The position numbers and the translations under genes are program-made. The notes beneath the pieces are model-generated. The model saw only the letters and a list, made by a program, of their open reading frames with translations. It did no database searches and was not told the origin of the DNA. Positions 1 through 5,748 of a stretch of DNA of 6,209 nt are shown here, in pieces. This DNA is from an uncultured Eubacteriales bacterium (GTDB lineage: Bacteria; Bacillota; Clostridia; Oscillospirales; CAG-272), in assembly GCA_900547565.1 (NCBI GenBank), contig URHI01000113.1:1-6209 (forward strand), given 5' to 3'. How positions within the stretch are numbered: position 1 is the stretch's first letter; each line of letters starts with the position of its first letter.

Positions 1-66
1 GCGGAGGCAATTTTTGTGTTTGGAAGGCAACCAGACAGTGCAGGCAGTGTTTCCATTTACACTAAA

Positions 67-87
67 GCCGCGCCTGCGTGGCGCGGC
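67..87 (-). terminator. Hairpin terminator after the zinc-ribbon gene
   Basis: A perfect 8-bp inverted repeat, GCCGCGCC at 67-74 and GGCGCGGC at 80-87, encloses a 5-nt loop. It lies 8 bases beyond the TAA stop (96-98) of the minus-strand zinc-ribbon gene. Read on the minus strand the stem is followed by TTTAGTGT, so the U-tract is short and termination may be incomplete. The stem is symmetrical and could also serve a plus-strand gene entering from the left of the window, but I see no convincing gene there. Confidence 0.75.
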
Positions 88-95
88 CTTGAGCA

Positions 96-518
96 TTATT
101 TAAGCAGTTGAAGCCTTCCGATCAGTGGCAAGCCTACCGTCTCTCCTCCGACGGCGTGCACTATGCCGACAACCATAAACGCTACCGTCACAAGATAGAG
201 CGGCAGACAGACCGCGAGGCTGACTATCCAACCCACAGGCGGAATTACCCACAACACGGTACTGAGAATGGCAATGATGACCTCGGTCAAAAACAGCGTA
301 AGTCCCTGATTGACGTGATAGCGGACATAGCCCGAGTTACCGCACACAAACAGCGGCACAAGAAACAGCACACCAAGATAGGAAAAGACAGCCATAAGGC
401 GCTCCTGCACCGAAGCCTCTTCACCCGATTGCGCACCCAGCGGCAGTTCCGCACCGCAGGACGGACAGGTTGCACAACCGTCGCCGCACTCAGCGCCGCA
501 CTTCAGACATTTGTACAT
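96..518 (-). CDS. Zinc-ribbon small membrane protein (DUF4870/Tic20-like)
   Basis: A 140-residue protein with a cytosolic zinc ribbon fused to a small membrane domain. Cysteines C4, C7, C18 and C21 form two CxxC knuckles; C11 and C15 are extra cysteines between them. After a short acidic linker (residues 29-38), hydrophobic segments lie at about 41-60, 72-91 and 93-121. The stretch FSYLGVLF followed by YVRYHVNQGLTLFL (about 64-77) resembles the DUF4870 (Tic20-like) family, in which an aromatic-H-xx-Q motif precedes a membrane helix. The ATG at 518 is chosen because the zinc ribbon begins at residue 4 and a GGGGGTG site lies 5 bases upstream. No biochemical role is known for this arrangement; zinc-ribbon/DUF4870 proteins are usually hypothetical. 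It follows the MATE gene on the same strand with a 62-bp gap but has its own promoter. The fold assignment is fairly secure; function is unknown. Confidence 0.8.
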   Translation of the reverse strand: MYKCLKCGAECGDGCATCPSCGAELPLGAQSGEEASVQERLMAVFSYLGVLFLVPLFVCGNSGYVRYHVNQGLTLFLTEVIIAILSTVLWVIPPVGWIVSLAVCLPLYLVTVAFMVVGIVHAVGGETVGLPLIGRLQLLK

Positions 519-523
519 ATATA

Positions 524-530
524 CACCCCC
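524..530 (-). promoter_or_regulatory. Unusual Shine-Dalgarno, GGGGGTG
   Basis: The minus strand reads GGGGGTG 5 bases before the ATG at 518. It differs from the consensus GGAGGTG by one A-to-G change, which still allows a G-U wobble with 16S rRNA. It supports the chosen start of the zinc-ribbon gene; the other genes here use AAGGAG-type sites. Confidence 0.6.
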
Positions 531-555
531 GAAACAGCAATTATTTTATAAATGT

Positions 556-584
556 ATTTTAGCACCAGCACAATGATTTGTCAA
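556..584 (-). promoter_or_regulatory. Sigma-A-type promoter for the zinc-ribbon gene
   Basis: On the minus strand a perfect TTGACA (579-584) is followed after exactly 17 bases by TAAAAT (556-561). The three bases before the -10 are TGC, an extended -10 motif. Transcription would start near 549, giving an untranslated leader of about 30 bases. The -35 hexamer overlaps the TGA stop codon (581-583) of the MATE gene, so the promoter straddles the end of the upstream reading frame. Confidence 0.8.
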
Positions 585-2028
585 TCCCCTGAACCGCACT
601 TGCAGACGGCATTGCCGGAACATTGCTTATCCTTGACAGCCTTGCCGGTACCGCTGTTCCCCGCTCCGCCGGCACCCTCTTTCAGATGCCGCAGATATAT
701 CGCACAGCAAAGCAGGTGAACCGCCGCGGTAAGTATCCATGACAGCGGATAAGAAATGTACAGCGTTGTTGTGGTATGATGCCATGCAAAAACGGTGTAT
801 ATCCACACAATACGGAACACGCATGAGCCAACAAGCGAGACCACCATAGGCACAACCGAGCTGCCCATACCTCGCATTGCGCCGCAACCGACCTCCATAA
901 GCCCGCACAGAAAATACGTTCCGCCGACAATAAGCAATCGCACCTTTCCGGCCTCAATTGCCGGCTCGTTACCGGGAGCGTAAAGGCTGAGAAGCTCGTG
1001 CCCGAATACGACAGTCAGCGTGCTCATGGTCAGTCCGACGACCGTGACTGCACCGTAACACACCAATATTATATGCCACACTCTGTGGTATTTTTTCGCG
1101 CCGACGTTCTGCCCCACAAAAGTCAGTGCGGCATGATACAGCGCGTTCATGGCAATGTAAATAAAGCCGTCGATATTTGCCGCGGCCGTGTTACCCGCCA
1201 CAACGTAACGTGGAAAACTGTTGACCGATGACTGAATAAGCACATTGGAAAGTGAGAACACACAGCCCTGAAGTCCGGCAGGAATACCGAAACGTACCAT
1301 TTGAAGCAGCTTGTCACCGTATATGTGAATCTTGCCCGGCTCCAGACGCATGCATGTATCTGTTTTCAGCATAAAGCAAATAATAAGTATCATAGACAAC
1401 CATGTCGACGCGGCCGTCGCAATGCCGACGCCAAGCGCTCCCAGCCCGAATCCAAGGACCGTAAGCAAATTGAGTCCGACATTGACAAATCCGGATATTG
1501 ACAGAAAAAGCAGCGGGTGTGCCGTATCTCCGGTCGAACGCAGCATGGTTGCACAGTAATTATACACCATGCTGGCAGGCATGCCTACCATATATGCCCT
1601 CATATATGGTGCCGCCTCGGCAAGCACGCTTTGCTCAACACCCGTCCATGTCAGCAATGTTTCGGCGGCAAAAAAGCCAAACACCGAAACCGCTACTCCG
1701 AGTATGGGGCTGCAGGCACCGCGGTATGAACCGTACGGCTTACGTCATCATAACGCCGTGCTCCGTAGCTCTGCGCCACGCACACACCGGCGCCGACCGA
1801 CAGACCCATAAACAGCTGAACTATCAGGTTGATCAATGCACCGCACGATCCGACCGCCGCAAGCGCAGCCTCGCCGTCACTTGCCCAACGCCCGACAACA
1901 ATAGTATCGGCGGCATTGTACAGCAGCTGAAGTATACCGGTCAGGATAAGCGGTATTGAATACATGATTATCTTACCGAGAAGCGGACCTTCGGTAACGT
2001 CGGTTTTTTGCTTTTTTACGGTTGTCAT
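581..2028 (-). pseudogene. MATE-family multidrug/cation antiporter, frameshifted
   Basis: A multidrug and toxic compound extrusion transporter, a family exporting cationic drugs or metabolites across the cytoplasmic membrane by Na+ or H+ antiport. Two frames together cover the family. Residues 1-107 (from ATG at 2028) include IPLILTGILQLLYNAADT and the end-of-half motif VAQSYGARRYDD. The frame then stops at TAG 1693-1695. The rest continues in the -1 frame to TGA 581-583, with GIPAGLQ near residue 248 and VGQNVGAKK near 305, the second-half counterpart of the first motif. Restoring one base in the C-run at 1706-1709 gives about 482 residues, versus roughly 450 for the family. The joined sequence reads smoothly (HTAVPAAPILGVAVSVFGFF), so this is one gene and not two. 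An unusual tail ends in four cysteines, one in the last membrane segment's wake and three in CSGNAVCKCGSGD-like spacing. The start has only a weak AGGGTG (2041-2046) 12 bases upstream. True pseudogene or a sequencing/assembly indel cannot be told apart here. Confidence 0.9.
1693..1709 (-). other. Frameshift site inside the MATE gene
   Basis: On the minus strand the upstream frame reads GCC CCA TAC TCG GAG TAG, ending at 1693. Re-reading one C in the CCCC run (1706-1709) gives GCC CCC ATA CTC GGA GTA, which continues the transporter for more than 370 codons. The simplest explanation is the loss of a single C from a five-C homopolymer. Confidence 0.85.
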
Positions 2029-2048
2029 TTCAAATCACTGCACCCTAA

Positions 2049-2084
2049 ATTATATTACATAAATCAGTTGATTATATCACATAA
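2049..2084. promoter_or_regulatory. Tandem palindromic operator candidate at the MATE promoter
   Basis: ATTATATTACATAA (2049-2062) and ATTATATCACATAA (2071-2084) are identical at 13 of 14 positions and 22 bp apart, two DNA turns. Within each, 2050-2062 and 2072-2084 form an imperfect palindrome of pattern TTATRTNAYATAA-like symmetry (TTAT and ATAA arms, with one mismatched pair and a free centre). One copy covers the -10 box and part of the spacer, the other the first transcribed bases, a repressor-like layout. A MarR- or TetR-type regulator would fit a drug-efflux gene, but no regulator gene lies in the window. Confidence 0.55.
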
Positions 2085-2099
2085 CGCAAAGACTGTCAA
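2071..2099 (-). promoter_or_regulatory. Consensus sigma-A promoter for the MATE gene
   Basis: The minus strand carries a perfect TTGACA (2094-2099), a 17-base spacer and a perfect TATAAT (2071-2076). The spacer ends in TGA, giving an extended -10. Expected start of transcription is near 2064, with a leader of about 36 bases. Such a strong core promoter for an efflux pump makes sense if it is held off by a repressor, consistent with the repeats overlapping it. Confidence 0.85.
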
Positions 2100-2202
2100 T
2101 CATGCTTTAAAAATAATCTTGTTTTACACAAAAAGCGATAACCAAATAGTAGCTTTTTTATAATTTACAACATACAAATATTTTTTCAAATGAAGCACCC
2201 CG

Positions 2203-2222
2203 TTTAAGGTTTTTCTTAGGTT
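2203..2222 (+). promoter_or_regulatory. 11-bp-phased direct repeat, response-regulator-like site
   Basis: TTTAAGGTT (2203-2211) and TCTTAGGTT (2214-2222) match at 7 of 9 positions and are spaced 11 bp, one helical turn. They occupy the place of the -35 box, ending 7 bases before the -10 of the operon promoter. This geometry is typical of sites bound by OmpR/PhoB-family response regulators that activate transcription. The regulator itself is not in the window, so the assignment rests on geometry only. Confidence 0.5.
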
Positions 2223-2229
2223 CGTGCGT

Positions 2230-2235
2230 TATAAT
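2230..2235 (+). promoter_or_regulatory. -10 box of the VTC operon promoter
   Basis: A perfect TATAAT lies 29 bases before the VTC-domain gene, predicting a leader of only about 22 bases. At the proper 17-base distance (2207-2212) the sequence is AGGTTT, with no resemblance to TTGACA, which suggests activator dependence. Confidence 0.7.
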
Positions 2236-2264
2236 ACAGGCACATTCCGAAAGGAGAACATTCT

Positions 2265-2987
2265 ATGAGCACCTTCAAGCAAAAGTTCGAGCGGCTCGAG
2301 CAAAAATACCTGCTGACAGAATCGCAGGCTACGGAGCTGACCTCAACTATACGGCAATATTTTGTTCCGGACGCCTACGGTGAGAGCCATATATGCAATA
2401 TATATTATGACACTCCCGACTGGTGCCTGATACGCCGTTCGCTCGACAAACCCGCATACAAAGAAAAGCTGAGGCTTCGTACTTACGGTGTCCCCCACCC
2501 CGATTCTGTCGCCTTCGCCGAGATCAAAAAGAAATACCAAGGCATAGTCTACAAGCGGCGCGTCAGCATGACATACGCTGAGGCACTGGCATATCTTGCA
2601 GGCACATCCGAAGCCCCGGAAGCATCACAGATAACAAGTGAGATCGACTGGATGTACCGCATTTACACCGGACTGCGCCCTGCTATGGTGATAGCCTACG
2701 ACCGCACCGCCTTCTTCGGACGCGACGATCCAGAGCTGCGCGTAACCTTTGACAAAAATCTCACATGGCGCAAAGACCGTCTCGACCTCACTGTCGGCAC
2801 CGACGGAATTCTCCTGCTTGCTTCCGGTATGTGTCTTATGGAGCTTAAGCTGCCGGGGGCCGTACCGTTGGGGCTGGCTCATCAACTTGATAAGATCGGC
2901 ATATATCCGGCATCATTTTCAAAATACGGCGAAGCCTATAAGTCCATGATTGGCACCGAGGCCGGCAAAATTATTCTCACAGCATAA
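2265..2987 (+). CDS. VTC-domain protein (polyphosphate polymerase-like)
   Basis: A 240-residue cytosolic protein of the VTC family, part of the CYTH/triphosphate-tunnel superfamily. The eukaryotic relative Vtc4 makes polyphosphate from ATP in a tunnel lined with basic residues. Tunnel-type residues are visible in order: ExK (E12, K14) in EQKYLL, K68-x-R70-x-R72 in KLRLR, E86 with K88-K90 in EIKKK, K97-R98-R99, Y145-D146-R147, R159 with T161 and D163, E193-x-K195 in MELKLPG, and K220-Y221 near the end. There is no SPX domain and no membrane segment, as in most bacterial members. The start is set by AAGGAG (2251-2256) 8 bases upstream. It is first in a three-gene operon, 41 bases before the DUF4956 gene, a pairing common in Firmicutes. 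The catalytic set looks intact, but whether bacterial members make polyphosphate or act on another triphosphate substrate is not shown by sequence. Confidence 0.93.
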   Translation: MSTFKQKFERLEQKYLLTESQATELTSTIRQYFVPDAYGESHICNIYYDTPDWCLIRRSLDKPAYKEKLRLRTYGVPHPDSVAFAEIKKKYQGIVYKRRVSMTYAEALAYLAGTSEAPEASQITSEIDWMYRIYTGLRPAMVIAYDRTAFFGRDDPELRVTFDKNLTWRKDRLDLTVGTDGILLLASGMCLMELKLPGAVPLGLAHQLDKIGIYPASFSKYGEAYKSMIGTEAGKIILTA

Positions 2988-3028
2988 ATCCATCACAAAT
3001 TATTGAAAATTCATCGGAGATCATAGTT

Positions 3029-3697
3029 ATGTTTAATTCTGTGACAAGCAACGGCATGAATGCCACCGCCTTTGCAATCTGTACCGGGACGTCGGTAATA
3101 CTCGGACTGGCGCTTGCACTGGCGTATATGTTCCGCAATAAAAAATACTCGTCCGGCTTTGTCGTGACTCTTGCGCTGCTTCCTGTTATGGTTCAGGTTG
3201 TCATTGCAATGGTAAACGGCAATATAGGGGTAGGCGTAGCAGTAGCAGGCGCATTCAGCCTTGTGCGCTTCCGCTCGGCGGCGGGCAGTGCACGTGAGAT
3301 CGGCGCGGTGTTTGCCTGCATGGCTATAGGCCTTGCGACCGGTATGGGGTATGTCGGCGTAGCCGCCATATTCACTGCCTTGGTCATAGTTCTGCTCATG
3401 CTCTACACCGTACTGCGCTTCGGTGAGCGGCGCGGCAACGAAAAAATGCTCAAGATCACCATTCCCGAGGGTCTTGACTACAACGGGGTATTCGACGACC
3501 TGCTTGAAAAATACACCTCATCTCACAGCCTGGAAAAAGTGCGCACGTCAGGAATGGGCAGTCTGTATCAGCTGACCTATCGCGTTACACTGCGTGACGA
3601 GGTGCTTGAAAAAGAATTCATTGACCTTCTGCGCTGCCGCAACGGAAATCTGGACATAATCTGCGGCCGCCTCGACACCGACCGCGAAGAGCTTTAA
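3029..3697 (+). CDS. DUF4956 multi-span membrane protein
   Basis: A 222-residue inner-membrane protein of the DUF4956 family, of unknown function. Hydrophobic segments lie at about 12-34, 43-62, 65-79, 91-104 and 107-128. The conserved block GVAVAGAFSLVRFRSAAG (about 68-86), a small-residue helix ending in an RFRS motif, is the signature of the family. A soluble tail of some 85 residues (about 139-222) follows a positively charged stretch, so it probably faces the cytosol, where it could meet the VTC-domain enzyme. The start is the ATG with GGAGA (3016-3020) 8 bases upstream. It sits between the VTC gene and the lipoprotein gene with gaps of 41 and 28 bases and no promoter, so all three are probably co-transcribed. 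A role as the membrane link of the system is inference from gene order. Confidence 0.92.
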   Translation: MFNSVTSNGMNATAFAICTGTSVILGLALALAYMFRNKKYSSGFVVTLALLPVMVQVVIAMVNGNIGVGVAVAGAFSLVRFRSAAGSAREIGAVFACMAIGLATGMGYVGVAAIFTALVIVLLMLYTVLRFGERRGNEKMLKITIPEGLDYNGVFDDLLEKYTSSHSLEKVRTSGMGSLYQLTYRVTLRDEVLEKEFIDLLRCRNGNLDIICGRLDTDREEL

Positions 3698-3710
3698 ACA
3701 TATTGTATAA

Positions 3711-3725
3711 AAGGAGGTTATCCTC
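3711..3725 (+). promoter_or_regulatory. Strong ribosome binding site with small self-pairing hairpin
   Basis: AAGGAGGT (3711-3718) is a near-perfect Shine-Dalgarno 7 bases before the lipoprotein ATG. GAGG (3714-3717) can pair with CCTC (3722-3725) across a TTAT tetraloop, which would hide the core of the site. Four base pairs is marginal, so any effect on translation would be modest. Confidence 0.55.
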
Positions 3726-5627
3726 ATGAAAGCAATCACAAAATGCAAAATGCTCGTCTCTTTTTTCGCTTTTTTATCAATCTTATGCGGTGTTCTGTCC
3801 GGTTGCTCAAACATTGTTGAAATCGGTCCGAACGACGGCACGTCCGGAAATATCACAAACATCGGCATTGACGTCATAACAGACACGTCTCCAATCGAAA
3901 TTCCGGCATTGCCGACGCTTACCGAAGCGGTAGAAGGAGAGGCTGTCACAGCCGATACTGACGGCACCATCACATTCAATGGCGACACTGTCACCGTTAG
4001 CGGAAACGGCATCACAGTTGACGGAACCAGGGTTACAGTTACGTCTGCAGGCACCTACACCGTAAGCGGCACTCTGAACGACGGACAGCTGATAGTCAAT
4101 ACCGCAGACGCCGAAAAGGTAAAGTTTATTTTCAACGGCGTCAGTCTTCACTGCTCGGACAGCACAGCTGTCTACGTTGTAAGCGCCCCTAAAAAGGTTA
4201 TTATATATACACAAAAGGACTCGGTCAATCTGGTAAGTGACGGCGAGACTTATGCCGCATCTTCCGACAGTGATGCTCCATCCGCCGCTATTTTCAGCAT
4301 GGACGATCTCAAGCTCGACGGCGAAGGAACACTGTACGTCACCGGCAATTACGGTAAGGGCATCATGTCAAAGGACGATCTTGAGATCTGCGGCGGCAAT
4401 ATCTATATTACCGCCGTCGATGACGGCATACGCGGCAAGGATTCAGTGGATATGACCGGCGGTTACGTCGTCATAGAAGCAGGTGCCGACGGACTGCGTT
4501 CAAGCAACGACAGCGACGCACAAAAGGGATATGTCACGGTGTCCGGCGGCGAGCTGTATATCAAGGCCGATCAGGACGGCGTTCAGGCCGAAACGTCGCT
4601 GACGGTAAGCGGAGGAATAATTAACATTGTGTGTGGAGGAGGAAGCGCCAATGCCTCCGGCAACACCAACAATCCCGGAGATTTCCCGGGCGGCGGAAAA
4701 CCGGGCAATATGCCGGGGGGCAATCGCGGCGATCGTGGAGGAAACATTTCTCCGACAGGCGGAACAACCGTAACGACCGCGGATACCGTCAGCCTCAAGG
4801 GGCTGAAGGCCGGCACAGATCTGATAATCTCAGGCGGCACAATATCGGTCGATTCTGCCGATGACGCAATACACTCCAACGGAACAGTTTCGGTTTCCGC
4901 AGGTAGCCTTACGCTCGCAAGCGGCGATGATGGCATACACGCCGAAACCACACTGAATATAAGCGGCGGATACGTAGCAGTCACCGGGAGCTATGAGGGT
5001 CTTGAGGCACTGACACTCAATATAGAGGGCGGCAACATCTCGATCACTTCATCTGACGATGGGATCAACGCTACAAACGGCACGTCATCCATGGGCTTCA
5101 ATCCGTTCGGCGGCGGCAACAGCTCTGATTCAAACGGGCTTATCAACATCACCAGCGGCAATGTTATTGTTAACGCGGGAGGAGACGGCATCGACTCCAA
5201 CGGCAATATCAGCATGAGCGGAGGCTGTGTGGTGGTTTACGGCCCCACAAGCAGCGGCAACGGCGCACTTGACTACGACGGCAAATTCACGCTTTCAGGC
5301 GGAACATTGCTTGCCGTAGGCAGCTCCGGTATGGCACAGAAGCCTACCGGCAGCGGGCAGATCAAAGTGATCTCGGCCAACGTGTCAATCGATGCCGGAG
5401 TCACTGTCTGTATAAAGGACGCATCAGACAATATAGTGGCCTGCTTCACAACGCCCAAACGCATTTCATCAGTGGTTTATGCGGCTGAAGGACTTTCCGG
5501 AAGCTACAGCATCTGGACCGGTGGAGCGTTGGACGGCTCAGACACAACATCGGACACCACCGGCGGTCTGATCACAGGCGGCACGTATTCCGGAGGGACT
5601 AAGGCTGCAACGGCCACTGCCGGATAA
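3726..5627 (+). CDS. Beta-helix carbohydrate-binding lipoprotein (Cthe_2159 / DUF4353 family)
   Basis: A 633-residue surface lipoprotein. A type II signal peptide is clear: basic n-region (K2, K6, K8), hydrophobic core, and lipobox LSGC at 24-27, so C27 would be lipidated. A serine/threonine-rich linker runs to about 75. From about 190 to 520 there are repeated turns of the form DDGI-x-(6-10)-(I/M/V)-SGG-x-(I/V): VDDGIRG 231, GADGLRS 253, DQDGVQAE 282, SADDAIHS 377, SGDDGIHAE 399, SYEGLEA 422, SSDDGINA 442 and GGDGIDS 485. This is the pattern of the Cthe_2159 parallel beta-helix family, whose founding Clostridium thermocellum member binds cellulose-like and acidic polysaccharides and carries calcium; the aspartates here are likely metal ligands. 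A glycine/proline/asparagine-rich loop (about 304-345) interrupts the helix. The end (YSIWTGG, then TYSGGTK) also matches the family. It is last in the VTC-DUF4956 operon, before a strong terminator. The true ligand is unknown. Confidence 0.93.
   Translation: MKAITKCKMLVSFFAFLSILCGVLSGCSNIVEIGPNDGTSGNITNIGIDVITDTSPIEIPALPTLTEAVEGEAVTADTDGTITFNGDTVTVSGNGITVDGTRVTVTSAGTYTVSGTLNDGQLIVNTADAEKVKFIFNGVSLHCSDSTAVYVVSAPKKVIIYTQKDSVNLVSDGETYAASSDSDAPSAAIFSMDDLKLDGEGTLYVTGNYGKGIMSKDDLEICGGNIYITAVDDGIRGKDSVDMTGGYVVIEAGADGLRSSNDSDAQKGYVTVSGGELYIKADQDGVQAETSLTVSGGIINIVCGGGSANASGNTNNPGDFPGGGKPGNMPGGNRGDRGGNISPTGGTTVTTADTVSLKGLKAGTDLIISGGTISVDSADDAIHSNGTVSVSAGSLTLASGDDGIHAETTLNISGGYVAVTGSYEGLEALTLNIEGGNISITSSDDGINATNGTSSMGFNPFGGGNSSDSNGLINITSGNVIVNAGGDGIDSNGNISMSGGCVVVYGPTSSGNGALDYDGKFTLSGGTLLAVGSSGMAQKPTGSGQIKVISANVSIDAGVTVCIKDASDNIVACFTTPKRISSVVYAAEGLSGSYSIWTGGALDGSDTTSDTTGGLITGGTYSGGTKAATATAG
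4635..4760 (+). repeat. Gly/Pro/Asn-rich low-complexity segment within the lipoprotein gene
   Basis: This part encodes residues about 304-345, with short units such as PGDFPGGGKPGNMPGG and NRGDRGG. It falls between two beta-helix turns and is probably a flexible loop on the outside of the solenoid. The nucleotide repeats are imperfect and look like codon-level low complexity and not a mobile or tandem DNA element. Confidence 0.7.
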
Positions 5628-5648
5628 AACACAATTAATATATTTGCT

Positions 5649-5675
5649 TCCCCGGCACTATTTTCGTGCCGGGGA
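5649..5675 (+). terminator. Rho-independent terminator of the VTC operon
   Basis: A perfect 9-bp stem, CCCCGGCAC (5650-5658) with GTGCCGGGG (5666-5674), can be extended by the T5649-A5675 pair and has a 7-nt loop. It begins 22 bases after the lipoprotein stop codon. The following sequence TATTGCTATTTG is moderately U-rich, so the hairpin is strong but the tail is not ideal. It separates the operon from the SecB-like gene. Confidence 0.88.
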
Positions 5676-5677
5676 TA

Positions 5678-5706
5678 TTGCTATTTGTAAGAAAACATGT
5701 TATAAT
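5678..5706 (+). promoter_or_regulatory. Promoter for the SecB-like gene
   Basis: TTGCTA (5678-5683, four of six consensus bases) is followed after 17 bases by a perfect TATAAT (5701-5706). The spacer ends in TGT, an extended -10. The -35 box starts just past the terminator stem. Expected leader is about 36 bases before the ATG at 5749. Confidence 0.75.
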
Positions 5707-5748
5707 TAAAGTGAATTATTATGTATTTCATCGAAAGGAGGAAAACAA

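Larger units (their letters stand above)
2029..2264. other. Divergent intergenic control region
   Basis: This A+T-rich 236-bp region separates the MATE gene (minus) from the VTC operon (plus). The left third holds the MATE promoter and its palindromic repeats, and the right quarter the operon's direct repeat and -10 box. The middle (about 2100-2200) contains only a weak inverted repeat, AAAAAGC (2130-2136) and GCTTTTT (2152-2158), to which I assign no function. The two promoters start about 180 bp apart and do not overlap. Confidence 0.7.

Noticed and set aside
1..65. End of a plus-strand gene entering from the left
   Set aside because: All three plus frames are open for 20 or more codons but none shows a recognisable sequence, and the fragment is too short to choose a frame.
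108..551. 147-codon open frame on the plus strand
   Set aside because: It is antisense to the zinc-ribbon gene, its product is rich in Arg, His, Gln and Thr without any domain, and it has no ribosome binding site. The minus-strand frame has a cysteine motif, membrane helices and a promoter.
1693..1709. Programmed -1 frameshifting in the MATE gene
   Set aside because: The CCCC run is not a canonical slippery heptamer, no stimulatory Shine-Dalgarno-like or pseudoknot element is evident, and MATE genes are not known to use recoding. An indel is simpler.
2130..2158. AAAAAGC/GCTTTTT hairpin as a terminator
   Set aside because: No gene ends nearby on either strand, and a 7-bp mostly A-T stem with a 15-nt loop would be weak.
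2159..2164. Extra TATAAT as a plus-strand promoter
   Set aside because: No -35-like hexamer at 16-18 bp upstream and it is about 100 bp from the gene; likely chance in A+T-rich DNA.
3548..4054. 168-codon minus-strand open frame
   Set aside because: It lies opposite the end of the DUF4956 gene and the start of the lipoprotein gene, and its Val/Ser/Pro/Thr-rich product is the reverse-complement shadow of repetitive sequence.
4583..4984. 133-codon minus-strand open frame rich in proline
   Set aside because: It is the antisense shadow of the Gly-rich and beta-helix part of the lipoprotein gene.
4380..5230. Repeated GGCGGC and GACGGC words as a tandem DNA repeat or CRISPR
   Set aside because: They come from recurring Gly-Gly and Asp-Gly codons of the beta-helix; spacing and sequence vary and there are no uniform spacers.
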